Numbered from the stretch's first letter, positions 31,775-41,196 are shown. The stretch is DNA of 64,000 nucleotides from a candidate division WOR-3 bacterium (GCA_039802005.1 JBDRVV010000002.1:62001-126000), one strand, 5' to 3'. The notes: generated by a model not told the origin, from the sequence alone. Program-made: numbers and translations.

Positions 31775-34198
31775 ATGCAGAATAAACTAAAATTACCCTT
31801 AATCCATCGTTTACAAAGAAACAGGCGCTTTTCTCTTACTTCTTATATAATCCCCCTTTATCCGCTTTTTGTAATCCCCCTATTTCCCCATTTAGAAAAG
31901 GGGGATGAAGGGAGATTTGATAGAATTTTTAACAAAGTCAAAATTATATTGTTTTCTCTACTCATATCTGCCCTCTGCTTTGGCACAAGATTCCAGACGA
32001 TATGGGAGAAGATGGAGTTCCCTGCGGATACTACATTGCCGCCGTTTGTCTATGGTATGAGATGTTGTGGAGTCGGGGATGTAAATGGTGATGGATATGA
32101 CGATTTTTTGGTAAATAGGTCATCAGGAAACTATTATTATGAGCAAGATACTACGCTTGGTGAACATGTATTTCTACATTATGGCAGAAAATTTTTGAGT
32201 AGTGAACCCGATTTAATATTTTTTCATCATCATATAAACGGGGGAATCTACTATTATTCCGACGGTTTCGGCAATTTGGTAATCAACGGCCTTGGCGATG
32301 TGAATGGTGATGGATTTGATGATTTTGCTATTGTCGCCTGGAATGCTATTACCGATACGATGCCCTGGGGCGATATTGCGCAAGGCGGGAAGATTTATAT
32401 TTATTTCGGTTCTCCATCTCCAGACACTATTCCCGAAATGATTGTAACAGGACATCTCATTTATAACCCACCCTTCTGGGTAGGTGACAGAAATCCGTCG
32501 GCAGTTTGTGGCTCTGATGTAAACGGAGATGGCTACAAAGATATTGTTATCGGATTTGCTGAATATTCGTCCTCCTGGAACTGGTATGACCGGTGTCGGG
32601 GACGGGTGTATATCTATTATGGCGGACCGCTATTGGACACAATCCCGGATGTCATTATCAATGGTGGTAATTACTGGATGCCTTTTCCTGCCCGCTATGA
32701 GCAACTTGGCTTTGCCATTGATAACCTTGGTGATGTCAATGGCGATGGTTATGAAGATATAATCGTGGGTGCACCGAATAATATGGAGCATGGGCAGGTG
32801 TTGGGCGCTGCAGGCAAGGCTTATGTATTCCTTGGTGGTAATCCGATGGATACGCTGCCGGACTGGTGGTATTATGGCACACGGGACTTGCAGAACTTTG
32901 GTATGGTCGTCTCCAACGCCGGTGATTTCAATGGTGATGGGTATAACGATTTTATGGTCGGTGATTTCTTCTATCCTGAACCTGGTAGTTCCATTGGCAG
33001 GGTTTTACTCTTTTATGGTGGCCCAGAACTGGACACCTTTCCTGACTGGCACATAGAAGGAATCCCATTCATTACCCATGATTTAGGCAATTCGCTTGAT
33101 TGTATTGGTGATTATAATGGCGATGGATATGATGACATTGTTGTGGGTAATTATTCCTATGAAGGGGCAATGAACGATTGTTTCACAGGACGGATATTAT
33201 TATATCTTGGTGGTCCATCACCTGATACGATTCCTGATGCAGTTTATGTCGGTAAGGTATATTATGAGGATGGGGTTGGTGGGGTTTGCAATGCTGGGGA
33301 TGTGAATGGGGATGGCATTAACGAAGTCATCTATCGTCTTGATTATGCAGGTGCCTGGGGTTGTGTCAGGGTAGCCAAAATCACCGAAGCCGGACTGCCT
33401 GATTCTATCACCTGCAAAGGTGGTGATAAATATATTCTAATTAAATGGCACGGCAAATTTGAAGAAAATACCAGTCATTATCAGATACTAAAAAATACCC
33501 AACCCGATACCACAGGCTGGCATCAATTACAGACTATTAATCCCAAAAACCCACCGTTTTATAATATCCTTGATACCGCAGTTGAATTTTCTAATACCTA
33601 TTATTACTGGGTCAGGGTTTATGATAACTGGGGCAAGTTTGACCATCATGGACCATTTTCTGCCCAACCTTCACCGATAACAATTGCACAATTCAGTGGT
33701 TATCAGGACTTTGGTGGCTTTGTAAACTTAAAATGGCAGATTTCAGGTGGTGATATTACGGGCTTCAATCTCTATCGTGAGGTAAATAACACAAAAGAAA
33801 AGATTGCGACATTAGGTCCTGAGAGAAATAGTTATAGCGATGTAACAAACGAAAAAGATATTCAATATTATCTTGGGATTGTGCAGAGTTCAAAAGAGGA
33901 AAGAATGATTGGACCGTTAGTGCCATCAGGGATAATTACGATTATGCCCAATCCATTTCGTAATAGTGTTAAACTTGGGCTTCGTGCGGGTAAGTATGGT
34001 AGATATAGTCTGGAAGTTTATAATGTATTAGGGCAGAGAGTCAGGACTATTTTCAATGAAGAGAAGCAGGCAGGATATTATGAGGTTATCTGGGATGGTA
34101 AGGATGATTTGAATCGTCGGTTGCCTGCAGGTGTGTATTTCATAACCTACCAGATGGGCACCTCAAAGGCAACTGTTAAGGTGGTGATGTTGAGATAA
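31775..34198 (+). CDS. Secreted FG-GAP repeat protein with type IX sorting tail
   Basis: About 807 residues. The body has seven or so FG-GAP/dockerin-like calcium-binding blades (GVGDVNGDGYDDF, GLGDVNGDGFDDFAIV, GSDVNGDGYKDIVIG, NLGDVNGDGYEDIIVG, NAGDFNGDGYNDFMVG), predicting an integrin-alpha-type propeller. A fibronectin-like region (about 560-690) and a sorting tail (LPAGVYFITYQMGTS ... VVMLR) follow. The N-terminus is odd. Before the true signal peptide (IILFSLLISALCFG, near residue 59) the frame runs through the inverted repeat at 31874-31906, with no clean ribosome site. The true start may be an alternative codon near 31942. Confidence 0.85.
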   Translation: MQNKLKLPLIHRLQRNRRFSLTSYIIPLYPLFVIPLFPHLEKGDEGRFDRIFNKVKIILFSLLISALCFGTRFQTIWEKMEFPADTTLPPFVYGMRCCGVGDVNGDGYDDFLVNRSSGNYYYEQDTTLGEHVFLHYGRKFLSSEPDLIFFHHHINGGIYYYSDGFGNLVINGLGDVNGDGFDDFAIVAWNAITDTMPWGDIAQGGKIYIYFGSPSPDTIPEMIVTGHLIYNPPFWVGDRNPSAVCGSDVNGDGYKDIVIGFAEYSSSWNWYDRCRGRVYIYYGGPLLDTIPDVIINGGNYWMPFPARYEQLGFAIDNLGDVNGDGYEDIIVGAPNNMEHGQVLGAAGKAYVFLGGNPMDTLPDWWYYGTRDLQNFGMVVSNAGDFNGDGYNDFMVGDFFYPEPGSSIGRVLLFYGGPELDTFPDWHIEGIPFITHDLGNSLDCIGDYNGDGYDDIVVGNYSYEGAMNDCFTGRILLYLGGPSPDTIPDAVYVGKVYYEDGVGGVCNAGDVNGDGINEVIYRLDYAGAWGCVRVAKITEAGLPDSITCKGGDKYILIKWHGKFEENTSHYQILKNTQPDTTGWHQLQTINPKNPPFYNILDTAVEFSNTYYYWVRVYDNWGKFDHHGPFSAQPSPITIAQFSGYQDFGGFVNLKWQISGGDITGFNLYREVNNTKEKIATLGPERNSYSDVTNEKDIQYYLGIVQSSKEERMIGPLVPSGIITIMPNPFRNSVKLGLRAGKYGRYSLEVYNVLGQRVRTIFNEEKQAGYYEVIWDGKDDLNRRLPAGVYFITYQMGTSKATVKVVMLR
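31874..31906. repeat. Inverted repeat inside the 5' end of the FG-GAP frame
   Basis: ATCCCCCT (31874-31881) and AGGGGGAT (31899-31906), with another AATCCCCCTTT at 31849-31859. The C-rich/G-rich composition is unlike the surrounding coding sequence and looks like an inserted intergenic repeat. Confidence 0.55.
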
Positions 34199-34214
34199 GG
34201 AGTAAATTTGACCT

Positions 34215-34252
34215 AAAATGTTTACGCCTTAACTCAAAGGCGGACATTTTTT
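34215..34252 (+). terminator. Terminator after the FG-GAP gene
   Basis: AAAATGTTTACGCC and GGCGGACATTTTTT form an interrupted stem (CGCC/GGCG and AAAATGT/ACATTTT) ending in a T-run. It lies 17 bases after the stop codon. Confidence 0.6.
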
Positions 34253-34738
34253 GTGGAGTTAATCTGTAAGGATTTTATACCGGTAAATCCAGGTTGGATA
34301 AATTTTAAGTTCTCTTCTAAACTGATAACAAGGTGTGTTAACGCTTGCTGAAAACCCTTTACAAGTGGTGTGTATTTTGTAAAATTGTTTGTTAATGAAA
34401 AGCTGATAACGAAGAAATGTGTTATTTTAAGGGATTAAAGAGCACTAAATCCCCCTCCATAGGAATGGAATAGTCGTAGGGCAAACCTTTAGGTTTGCGC
34501 TTTAAATTGTCGAGCAAGCTCGACCACTACAAATGTTTGAAATGTGGTGGCAGATTTTACTCTGCAGGACTGTAGAGCAAACCCTCAGAGCCTGCCCTGA
34601 ATTTATTTTAAGGTTTGTGACATTGTTGTTGCGACTGAAAGTCGCTCCGTGGCGCCGATGTTTTAACTAAGGCTGCAGCGGTGCGATTAAAGGTGGGCGC
34701 AAAGGAATAAAATTTTGACCGCCAAACACATTTTTTCC
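34253..34738. other. Gene-free region upstream of recF
   Basis: About 490 bases with no supported gene. It contains repeated motifs GTGTGTTAAC and GTGTGTATTT, the second copy of the 110-bp repeat, and short palindromic remnants near 34640-34700 (GGCTGCAGC). The recF promoter follows directly. Nothing recognisable as a replication origin (clustered DnaA boxes) was seen despite recF and gyrB downstream. Confidence 0.5.
34457..34566. repeat. 110-bp dispersed palindromic repeat, copy 2
   Basis: Matches 25218-25327 in the same orientation with only a handful of differences, including all three hairpins. The second copy is followed by an imperfect GTAGAGCAAACC, suggesting partial duplication of the first hairpin unit. 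Confidence 0.8.
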
Positions 34739-34766
34739 TTGACTTTCGTATTAATATGTATATAAT
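34739..34766 (+). promoter_or_regulatory. recF operon promoter (leaderless)
   Basis: TTGACT 34739-34744, 16-bp spacer, TATAAT 34761-34766, then 6 bases to the ATG at 34773. Confidence 0.8.
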
Positions 34767-34772
34767 ATTGTA

Positions 34773-35816
34773 ATGGTACTACAGACAATTATATACGAAG
34801 GATTTCGCAACTTGAAGGATGGTGAAATATCGTTTTGTGAAGACTTAAATATCATCACCGGTGAGAATGGTGCGGGTAAGACAAATCTTCTTGAAGCAAT
34901 CTTTTTTTCAGCCTATGGCACTTCATTTAGAACAAATGATGATAGGAATATGGTGAAGTTTAATGAATCATATATGAGAGTAACGAGCGTCTCCAATGAA
35001 ATGAACGCAAGTATTTTTTATAATGGAACAAAAAAATTCACTGTAAACGGTAACGAAAAGGAACGCCTGAGTGATTATGTTGGCTGGCTGCCGGTAGTTA
35101 TTATGTCTTTAAATGATATCTGGATAATAAAGGGATCGCCAGCCAAGAGAAGAAGTTTTTTAGACTGGTTATTGATAAAATTGCACCCGGTATATGGTGC
35201 AAATCTTAATGAATATAAAAAGATCTTGCGCCAGCGCAATCTCATTCTTCAACAGGGTAATCTTGATATATCGCTTTTGGATGTGTATAATGAACGATTT
35301 ATCCACTGGGCAAATTTGATATATGCAGAACGAAAAAAAATCCTGCCTGTTTTTAAAGAGGTCCTTGAAATAAAGGCTAAAGAAATTGGACTTAATAATA
35401 TTTCATTTGAATACCTCAGCCCCTGCCCTGATATGGAGTTGACCCTTGAAGCATTAAAAAAGGTTGAATCAATGGAATTTAATAGAGCAGAGACACTTTT
35501 GGGACCTCATCGTGATGATTTTACGATAAAAATAAATGGGTATCCGGTGAAAGAATTTTCATCAGAAGGGGAAACAAGAATCATTGCATTACTTCTGAAA
35601 CTGATTGAAAGGGAAATCATAAAACAAAAGATAAACGAGGAACCGATATTACTCCTTGACGAAGTAATGATTGAACTTGACCGGTTCCATAGAAAACAAT
35701 TTTTTGAAATGCTGAAGGGACAGATCTTTTATGCAACGGTCAATGGACTGGAAGACATAAATAAACATAATAAAAAGGTATTAATTATTAAGCGGGGCTA
35801 TATTGCGTTATCCTGA
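34773..35816 (+). CDS. recF: DNA replication and repair protein RecF
   Basis: A 347-residue SMC-like ATPase. The Walker A GENGAGKTNLLEAIF is at about residues 30-44. The signature region is seen as EFSSEGETRIIALLLKLIE (a variant of the usual S-G-G/Q-x motif), with Walker B ILLLDEVMIELD near residue 293. The segment LLGPHRDDFTIKING is characteristic of RecF. It loads RecA at gapped DNA with RecO and RecR. The start has a -10 box 6 bases upstream and no ribosome site. The dciA-like gene overlaps its end by 14 bases, then gyrB follows, a common replication-gene order although dnaA and dnaN are not here. Confidence 0.96.
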   Translation: MVLQTIIYEGFRNLKDGEISFCEDLNIITGENGAGKTNLLEAIFFSAYGTSFRTNDDRNMVKFNESYMRVTSVSNEMNASIFYNGTKKFTVNGNEKERLSDYVGWLPVVIMSLNDIWIIKGSPAKRRSFLDWLLIKLHPVYGANLNEYKKILRQRNLILQQGNLDISLLDVYNERFIHWANLIYAERKKILPVFKEVLEIKAKEIGLNNISFEYLSPCPDMELTLEALKKVESMEFNRAETLLGPHRDDFTIKINGYPVKEFSSEGETRIIALLLKLIEREIIKQKINEEPILLLDEVMIELDRFHRKQFFEMLKGQIFYATVNGLEDINKHNKKVLIIKRGYIALS

Positions 35817-36108
35817 GAAAATAAATAAAATATTGCCCAGGGTGATAAAATCAATGAATTTAGAAGAAAAATTTAAAGAAATAGAAATGGTCAAACACTG
35901 GGAAAATATCGTCGGTGAAAAGATTGCCCAGCATGCAAGGGCGATAAACATAAATGAATCAAACCTCTATGTTGTCGTTGATAATCCTGTATGGCAGGCA
36001 CAACTGTTTCTTTTAAAAAACAAAATTTTAAAGAAGTTTAATGAGTTAGGCGCAAATCTTAAAGATATTAAATTTATTATTAGAAAAGGAGGCTCTTTTA
36101 AGGAGTAA
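35803..36108 (+). CDS. dciA: DciA-like protein (DUF721)
   Basis: A 101-residue basic protein with the DUF721 pattern HWENIVGEKIAQHARAI, LYVVVDNPVWQAQLFLLKNKILKKFN. DciA loads the replicative helicase DnaB in bacteria that lack DnaC, and it is normally encoded next to recF or gyrB, as here. The TTG start at 35803 overlaps recF; the downstream MNLEEKF ATG would remove part of the domain. A helicase-loading role is family knowledge, not shown by sequence here. Confidence 0.85.
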   Translation: MRYPEKINKILPRVIKSMNLEEKFKEIEMVKHWENIVGEKIAQHARAININESNLYVVVDNPVWQAQLFLLKNKILKKFNELGANLKDIKFIIRKGGSFKE

Positions 36109-36110
36109 TT

Positions 36111-38027
36111 ATGGATGAAGAAAAAATGAAGAATAAAGTTGAAGATAGATATGATGCATCGCAGATTCAGATATTAAAAGGTCTTGAGGCAGTCCGTCGC
36201 AGGCCAGCAATGTATATCGGTGATGTAGGTATCAGAGGTCTGCATCACCTTATATTTGAAGTCGTTGACAATAGTGTTGATGAGGCACTTGCCGGACATT
36301 GTGACCATATCAGGGTGACGATTGATAAAGATATTGTTGAGGTTGAAGATAATGGCAGGGGTATTCCCACTGATATGCATCCAACACAGAAAAAATCTGC
36401 GCTTGAGGTCGTTATGACAATGCTCCATGCCGGAGGAAAATTTGACGATAAAGTCTACCGGATAAGCGGTGGTTTGCACGGAGTTGGTGTTTCCGCGGTG
36501 AATGCACTCTGCGAATTTCTTGAAGCAGAGGTATATCGTGATGGTAAGATATATTTTCAAAGATATAAAAAAGGTGAACCTGAAGAGCCAGTAAAAGTAA
36601 TAGGAAAGGCAAAGAAAAGAGGTACCAAGATAAGATTTAAACCGGATAAAGACATATTCCGAAAAGTTGAATTTAACAAAGAAATTGTAGCACAACGACT
36701 AAGAGAAATTGCATTTTTAAATAAAGGACTAAAGATTGACTTTGAAGATTTAAAATCAGGCACAAAAGAAAGATTCTATTCAACCGAAGGTGTGCTTGAC
36801 CTTGTCAAATATCTTGATTCGGGCAGGCAAAGACTACACAAACCATTCTATGTCCACGATACCCAGAATGGCATTGAGATTGAAATCGCAATGGAATATA
36901 ATGATTCATATCTTGAAAATATATTCACATTTGCCAACACAATAAATACCCATGAGGGCGGAACACATCTTATAGGATTCAAATCAGCATTAACGAGAAC
37001 CCTCAATGAATACGCAAGAAAACACAATCAACTGAAAGAGGACCTTGCTTTTACCGGAGAAGATACCCGGGAAGGGCTCACTGCCGTTGTATCTATAAAG
37101 ATAAAAGAACCGCAATTTGAAGGACAGACCAAAACAAAATTAGGTAACCCTGAAGCAAAGGGTGCTGTTGAATCCTTGATGAACGAAAAATTTTATGCCT
37201 TCCTTGAAGAAAACCCAAGGATTGCAAATGTGATTGTTAATAAAGTCCTGACCGCAGCCAAATCCCGTGAAGCAGCAAGAAAGGCAAGAGAACTAACCCG
37301 AAGAAAATCGCTGATTGATAGCGAATTCCTGCCGGGCAAGCTCGCGGATTGCTCCAGTGAGAATCCGGATGAGGCTGAAATATTTGTTGTTGAGGGAGAT
37401 TCCGCAGGAGGTAGTGCCAAGCAAGGAAGGGATAGAAGATTCCAGGCGATACTACCTTTAAGGGGTAAAATTATCAATGTGGAGAAAAGCGGGTTAAACA
37501 AAATTCTCAGCAACGAAGAGATAAGGACATTGATTTCTGCGATTGGCTGTGGTATCGGTGAGGATGACTTTGATATTTCTAAATTGCGATATAAAAAGAT
37601 TGTGATTATGACCGATGCCGATGTTGATGGCGCGCATATAAGAACTCTTCTTCTTACCTTCTTTTTCAGATTTATGAGGGAATTGATTGATGCCGGAGTT
37701 ATCTATATTGCCCAACCACCACTATATCGCATCCGTTACGATAAAAAAGAGGAATATTTGTACTCTGACGAAGAACTACAAAAATTCTTAAAAAAACACT
37801 CTGGGGAAAAATATGACATTCAGCGTTATAAAGGTCTTGGCGAAATGAATCCTGAGCAGCTCTGGAAGACAACGATGGACCCCGAGAAAAGAATTTTAAA
37901 AAAGGTAACGATGGAGGATGCAGCAGAGGCAGATAGGTTATTTTCAATACTTATGGGCGACGAAGTAGAACCCAGAAGAAAATTCATTGAAGAAAATGCA
38001 AAATTTGTTGAAAATCTTGATATTTAA
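36111..38027 (+). CDS. gyrB: DNA gyrase subunit B
   Basis: A 638-residue type IIA topoisomerase ATPase subunit. GHKL ATPase motifs are VVDNSVDEALAGHCDHI, VEDNGRGIPTDMHP and RISGGLHGVGVSAVNALCEFLEA (listed in parts). The transducer domain follows, then the TOPRIM domain with EGDSAGGSAKQGRDRRFQAI and the DADVDGAHIRTLLLTFFFR metal site. The C-terminus ENAKFVENLDI is canonical. With GyrA it introduces negative supercoils. Length is that of short GyrB enzymes without the extra proteobacterial insert. It has an AGGAG site and is 2 bases after dciA. Confidence 0.98.
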   Translation: MDEEKMKNKVEDRYDASQIQILKGLEAVRRRPAMYIGDVGIRGLHHLIFEVVDNSVDEALAGHCDHIRVTIDKDIVEVEDNGRGIPTDMHPTQKKSALEVVMTMLHAGGKFDDKVYRISGGLHGVGVSAVNALCEFLEAEVYRDGKIYFQRYKKGEPEEPVKVIGKAKKRGTKIRFKPDKDIFRKVEFNKEIVAQRLREIAFLNKGLKIDFEDLKSGTKERFYSTEGVLDLVKYLDSGRQRLHKPFYVHDTQNGIEIEIAMEYNDSYLENIFTFANTINTHEGGTHLIGFKSALTRTLNEYARKHNQLKEDLAFTGEDTREGLTAVVSIKIKEPQFEGQTKTKLGNPEAKGAVESLMNEKFYAFLEENPRIANVIVNKVLTAAKSREAARKARELTRRKSLIDSEFLPGKLADCSSENPDEAEIFVVEGDSAGGSAKQGRDRRFQAILPLRGKIINVEKSGLNKILSNEEIRTLISAIGCGIGEDDFDISKLRYKKIVIMTDADVDGAHIRTLLLTFFFRFMRELIDAGVIYIAQPPLYRIRYDKKEEYLYSDEELQKFLKKHSGEKYDIQRYKGLGEMNPEQLWKTTMDPEKRILKKVTMEDAAEADRLFSILMGDEVEPRRKFIEENAKFVENLDI

Positions 38028-38036
38028 GGAGGATTA

Positions 38037-39104
38037 ATGAATCACTTACAGAATCTGAAAGAACTTTCAGAGGCATTTGGTATCTCAGGTTATGAAGATG
38101 ATATTGTTGAGATACTGAAGGGAAAATTTGCAAAGTATGCAAGGGTTTTAAGAGACCGCATTGGTAGTGTAATTGCTCAGAAGAACGGAACGAATGATAG
38201 TCCAAAGATTATGTTCGCAGCACATATGGATGAAATTGGATTTATGGTTAAAGAAATCACAAAAGAAGGTTTCATAAAATTCTTGCCGATTGGTGGCTGG
38301 TGGGACGGCAATCTTCCTGGAATGCGCGTACGGGTTAAAAACAAAAAGGGTGAGCTCATTCCCGGGGTTATTGGATTGAAGCCTATCCACGAACTTTCTC
38401 CTGAAGAGAGAAAAAAACTTCCTGAAATAGACCATATGTATATTGATGTGGGGGCAACTAAAAATTTTCAAGTTACAGAAAAACTCGGAATAAAACCGGG
38501 AGACCCCATTATGCCTGTAGGTCCCTTTGAACAGATGGCGAACGGGGACCTATTGCTTGCCAAGGCATGGGACGACAGGGTCGGTTGTGCATTGCTGGTT
38601 GATATGCTACAGGAATTATCCGCAATTGAACATCCCAATACTGCCTATCTCGTGGGTACTGTCCAGGAAGAAGTTGGATTGAGGGGTGCCAAAACATCTG
38701 CTTCCTTAATACAGCCCGATTTTGCATTTGCACTTGATGTTAGTATCTGCCGCGATACCCCTGGGAATGGTGCTGATGCAAATGAAAAACTTGGCGCTGG
38801 TGTAGCAATTCTTATTTATGATCGGACAATGATACCACACAAAAATTTAAGGGATTTTGTAATAGAACTTGCAGAAACCAATAACATTCCGTATCATCTA
38901 ACATCAATCAAGGGGGGATATGATACGGGCGCTATTCACCTCACAAATTTTGGCGTACCCAGTCTGGCATTGGGTATTCCAACGAGGTATGTCCACTCCG
39001 CCTCAAGTATCATATCTTATGAAGATTACGAGAATCTTTTGAAGTTAACGATACTCATTGTTAAAAATTTAAACCGTGAGGTGATGGAACAAATTTTAAA
39101 ATAG
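38037..39104 (+). CDS. M42 family aminopeptidase
   Basis: A 355-residue dinuclear metal peptidase. Metal ligands are visible in FAAHMDEIGFMV (His, first metal), KAWDDRVGCALLVDM (bridging Asp), VQEEVGLRGA (catalytic Glu and Glu ligand) and FALDVSI (Asp), with the final His near HLTNFGVPSLALGIPTRYVHS. M42 enzymes (TET, FrvX, glutamyl aminopeptidase) form large tetrahedral dodecamers that degrade peptides in the cytoplasm. An AAGGAGG site precedes the ATG 10 bases after gyrB, so it is the fourth gene of the recF operon. Confidence 0.95.
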   Translation: MNHLQNLKELSEAFGISGYEDDIVEILKGKFAKYARVLRDRIGSVIAQKNGTNDSPKIMFAAHMDEIGFMVKEITKEGFIKFLPIGGWWDGNLPGMRVRVKNKKGELIPGVIGLKPIHELSPEERKKLPEIDHMYIDVGATKNFQVTEKLGIKPGDPIMPVGPFEQMANGDLLLAKAWDDRVGCALLVDMLQELSAIEHPNTAYLVGTVQEEVGLRGAKTSASLIQPDFAFALDVSICRDTPGNGADANEKLGAGVAILIYDRTMIPHKNLRDFVIELAETNNIPYHLTSIKGGYDTGAIHLTNFGVPSLALGIPTRYVHSASSIISYEDYENLLKLTILIVKNLNREVMEQILK

Positions 39105-39112
39105 GAGGAACA

Positions 39113-39604
39113 ATGTCAAAACGTGTAATAAAACCCGGAGCAATCTACTACATCTGGACCACAACCAAGGACTGTATTGAAATATTCAATGACCCTCACT
39201 GGGCAAGATTCCTTTTATTATCCATTGGCTACCATCGCTATATGCTGAATTACAAAATCTATGGCTATCTAATAATGCCCGAATCGTTTTATGTTATAAT
39301 ACAACCCGGGAAAATGTTTACTGTTTCAAAAATAATGAAATTGATTAAGGGAAACTTCGCAAGAAAATATAATGAAGTAAAAAAAAGAGAAGGTACGGTC
39401 TGGTCACAAAGTTTTGATGCGGAGCTTGTTGAAAATATGGCACAGTTAAAGGAACATCTTGATTACATCCACATGCAGCCGGTCAACCGCGGGCTTGCCA
39501 AAGATCCCGGGGAATATGAATTTTCAAGTTACAACAACTATTCTCGTGCCCGTCGAACCACTATTCAACTGGTGATAGACTCATTACCCGAAGATTTTAA
39601 ATGA
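39113..39604 (+). CDS. Degenerate REP-associated tyrosine transposase (RAYT) homologue
   Basis: A 163-residue protein of the IS200/REP-associated (Y1) transposase family. It is recognisable from YYIWTTTKDCIEIFNDPHWARFLLL, YKIYGYLIMP, KLIKGNFARKYNE and DYIHMQPVNRGLAKDPGEYEFSSY. The catalytic HUH motif, normally MPNHFHLLI, reads MPESFYVII, so both histidines are lost. The gene is intact, has a clean AGGAGG site and is embedded 9 bases after the M42 gene. Together these suggest a retained, domesticated protein and not a recent insertion. The window contains REP-like palindromes that a relative could act on. Confidence 0.8.
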   Translation: MSKRVIKPGAIYYIWTTTKDCIEIFNDPHWARFLLLSIGYHRYMLNYKIYGYLIMPESFYVIIQPGKMFTVSKIMKLIKGNFARKYNEVKKREGTVWSQSFDAELVENMAQLKEHLDYIHMQPVNRGLAKDPGEYEFSSYNNYSRARRTTIQLVIDSLPEDFK

Positions 39605-39618
39605 ACTGACACAAATAA

Positions 39619-39646
39619 TTGACACAATTTGCTTTTTAATTATAAT
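39619..39646 (+). promoter_or_regulatory. YifB/ComM promoter (leaderless)
   Basis: TTGACA 39619-39624, 16-bp spacer, TATAAT 39641-39646, then 5 bases to the ATG at 39652. Confidence 0.8.
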
Positions 39647-39651
39647 CAATT

Positions 39652-41196
39652 ATGCTTTCCCGAGTTCTATCCTGTGCTACTTTTGGCATTGAAGGATATT
39701 TAGTAAATGTAGAAGTAGACCTTTCGGGTGGTCTTCCGGCATTTACTACAGTGGGGCTTCCGGACAATGCGGTAAAGGAATCTAAAGACCGTGTATATGC
39801 TGCGATAAAGAATGCAGGTTTCCGTTTTCCCTCAAAAAGAATCACAGTAAATTTAGCACCTGCTGATATAAAAAAAGAAGGTTCAAGTTTTGACTTACCA
39901 ATTGCCATAGGTATTCTTGCAGCATCACAAACTGTTCGCACGGGCAGTCTTGATCGCTATGCGATTCTTGGTGAATTATCGCTTGACGGTTCATTAAGGC
40001 CGATAAAGGGTGCAATATCAATCTCGCTCGCTGCCCGGGCAAACAAACTTGATGGTTTGATTCTACCATCAGCAAATGCAAAAGAGGCTGCGATAGTTGA
40101 AGACATAAATGTCTATGGTTTTGATAACCTGATTGAAGTTGTAGCATTTTTGAATGGTGAAATACAGGTAAATCCCGTAAGCGTTGACCGAGAAGGCATA
40201 TTCAAATCAGCCTCTAAATACCCTATTGACTTTGCCGAAGTAAAAGGGCAGTATCATGCAAAGAGGGCATTGGAAATTGCTGCGGCTGGTGGTCATAATA
40301 TATTGATGATCGGACCACCCGGCACAGGAAAAACGATGCTCGCACGCAGGCTTGTTACAATACTTCCACCAATGACCCTGCAGGAAGCACTTGAAACAAC
40401 AAAGATTCATTCAGTTGCCGGAATCCTTCCGCCGGGCGAATCACTTATTGGCACAAGGCCATTTCGCTCACCCCACCACACAATCTCTGACGCCGGGATA
40501 ATTGGTGGTGGCCATATCCCAAAACCCGGCGAGGTTTCGCTGGCGCACAATGGGGTATTATTCCTTGACGAGTTGCCCGAATTTCATAAAAATGTCCTTG
40601 AAGTCTTACGCCAGCCCCTTGAGGATGGTTCGGTTACGATCGGCAGGGCAAAAGTTACCCTCACTTATCCTGCCCGTTTTATGCTCGCCGCGGCAATGAA
40701 TCCATGCCCCTGTGGGTATTTTACTGACCCATATCATGAATGCAGATGCACACCAGTTCAAATCCAGCATTATCGGGCAAAGATCTCAGGACCACTACTT
40801 GACCGCATTGATATACATATTGAGGTTCCCGGGCTTAAATACGATGAGCTCAAATCAGCCCAACCCGGAGAATCGTCCGAAGAGATAAAGAAAAGGGTAA
40901 CAAGGGCAAGAGAAATTCAATTAAATAGATTCAAAGATACAAAAAGAAAGATATTCTGCAACGCCCATATGGAAACAAAGGACATAAGAAAATACTGTAC
41001 AATAGACGAAGAATCGCAAAATCTCCTTAAAACTGCGATAGAAAAATTTGGACTCTCTGCCCGTGCCTATGATAAAATATTAAAGGTCGCAAGAACCATA
41101 GCCGACCTGGAATCGAGTGATGTTATAAAAGTTCAGCATATTGCTGAAGCAATACAATACAGGAGTCTTGATAAAGATGTCTGGCAAAAATTATAA
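39652..41196 (+). CDS. YifB/ComM-family magnesium-chelatase-like AAA+ ATPase
   Basis: A 514-residue protein. An N-terminal Lon-protease-like domain (residues 1 to about 190; [31 protein letters not shown], given in parts, typical of ComM) precedes the AAA+ domain. Walker A is [16 protein letters not shown] at about residue 222, Walker [11 protein letters not shown], with zinc-like cysteines [15 protein letters not shown]. The C-terminal helices carry [18 protein letters not shown] and [21 protein letters not shown]. ComM is a branch-migration helicase for natural transformation in gamma-proteobacteria. With ComEA-like 729-1046, competence is possible. The leaderless-type start has no ribosome site. 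Confidence 0.95.
   Translation: MLSRVLSCATFGIEGYLVNVEVDLSGGLPAFTTVGLPDNAVKESKDRVYAAIKNAGFRFPSKRITVNLAPADIKKEGSSFDLPIAIGILAASQTVRTGSLDRYAILGELSLDGSLRPIKGAISISLAARANKLDGLILPSANAKEAAIVEDINVYGFDNLIEVVAFLNGEIQVNPVSVDREGIFKSASKYPIDFAEVKGQYHAKRALEIAAAGGHNILMIGPPGTGKTMLARRLVTILPPMTLQEALETTKIHSVAGILPPGESLIGTRPFRSPHHTISDAGIIGGGHIPKPGEVSLAHNGVLFLDELPEFHKNVLEVLRQPLEDGSVTIGRAKVTLTYPARFMLAAAMNPCPCGYFTDPYHECRCTPVQIQHYRAKISGPLLDRIDIHIEVPGLKYDELKSAQPGESSEEIKKRVTRAREIQLNRFKDTKRKIFCNAHMETKDIRKYCTIDEESQNLLKTAIEKFGLSARAYDKILKVARTIADLESSDVIKVQHIAEAIQYRSLDKDVWQKL

Noticed and set aside
34253-34738. Replication origin (recF/gyrB nearby)
   Set aside because: No cluster of DnaA boxes (TTATNCACA) or AT-rich unwinding block was recognised, and dnaA/dnaN are absent.
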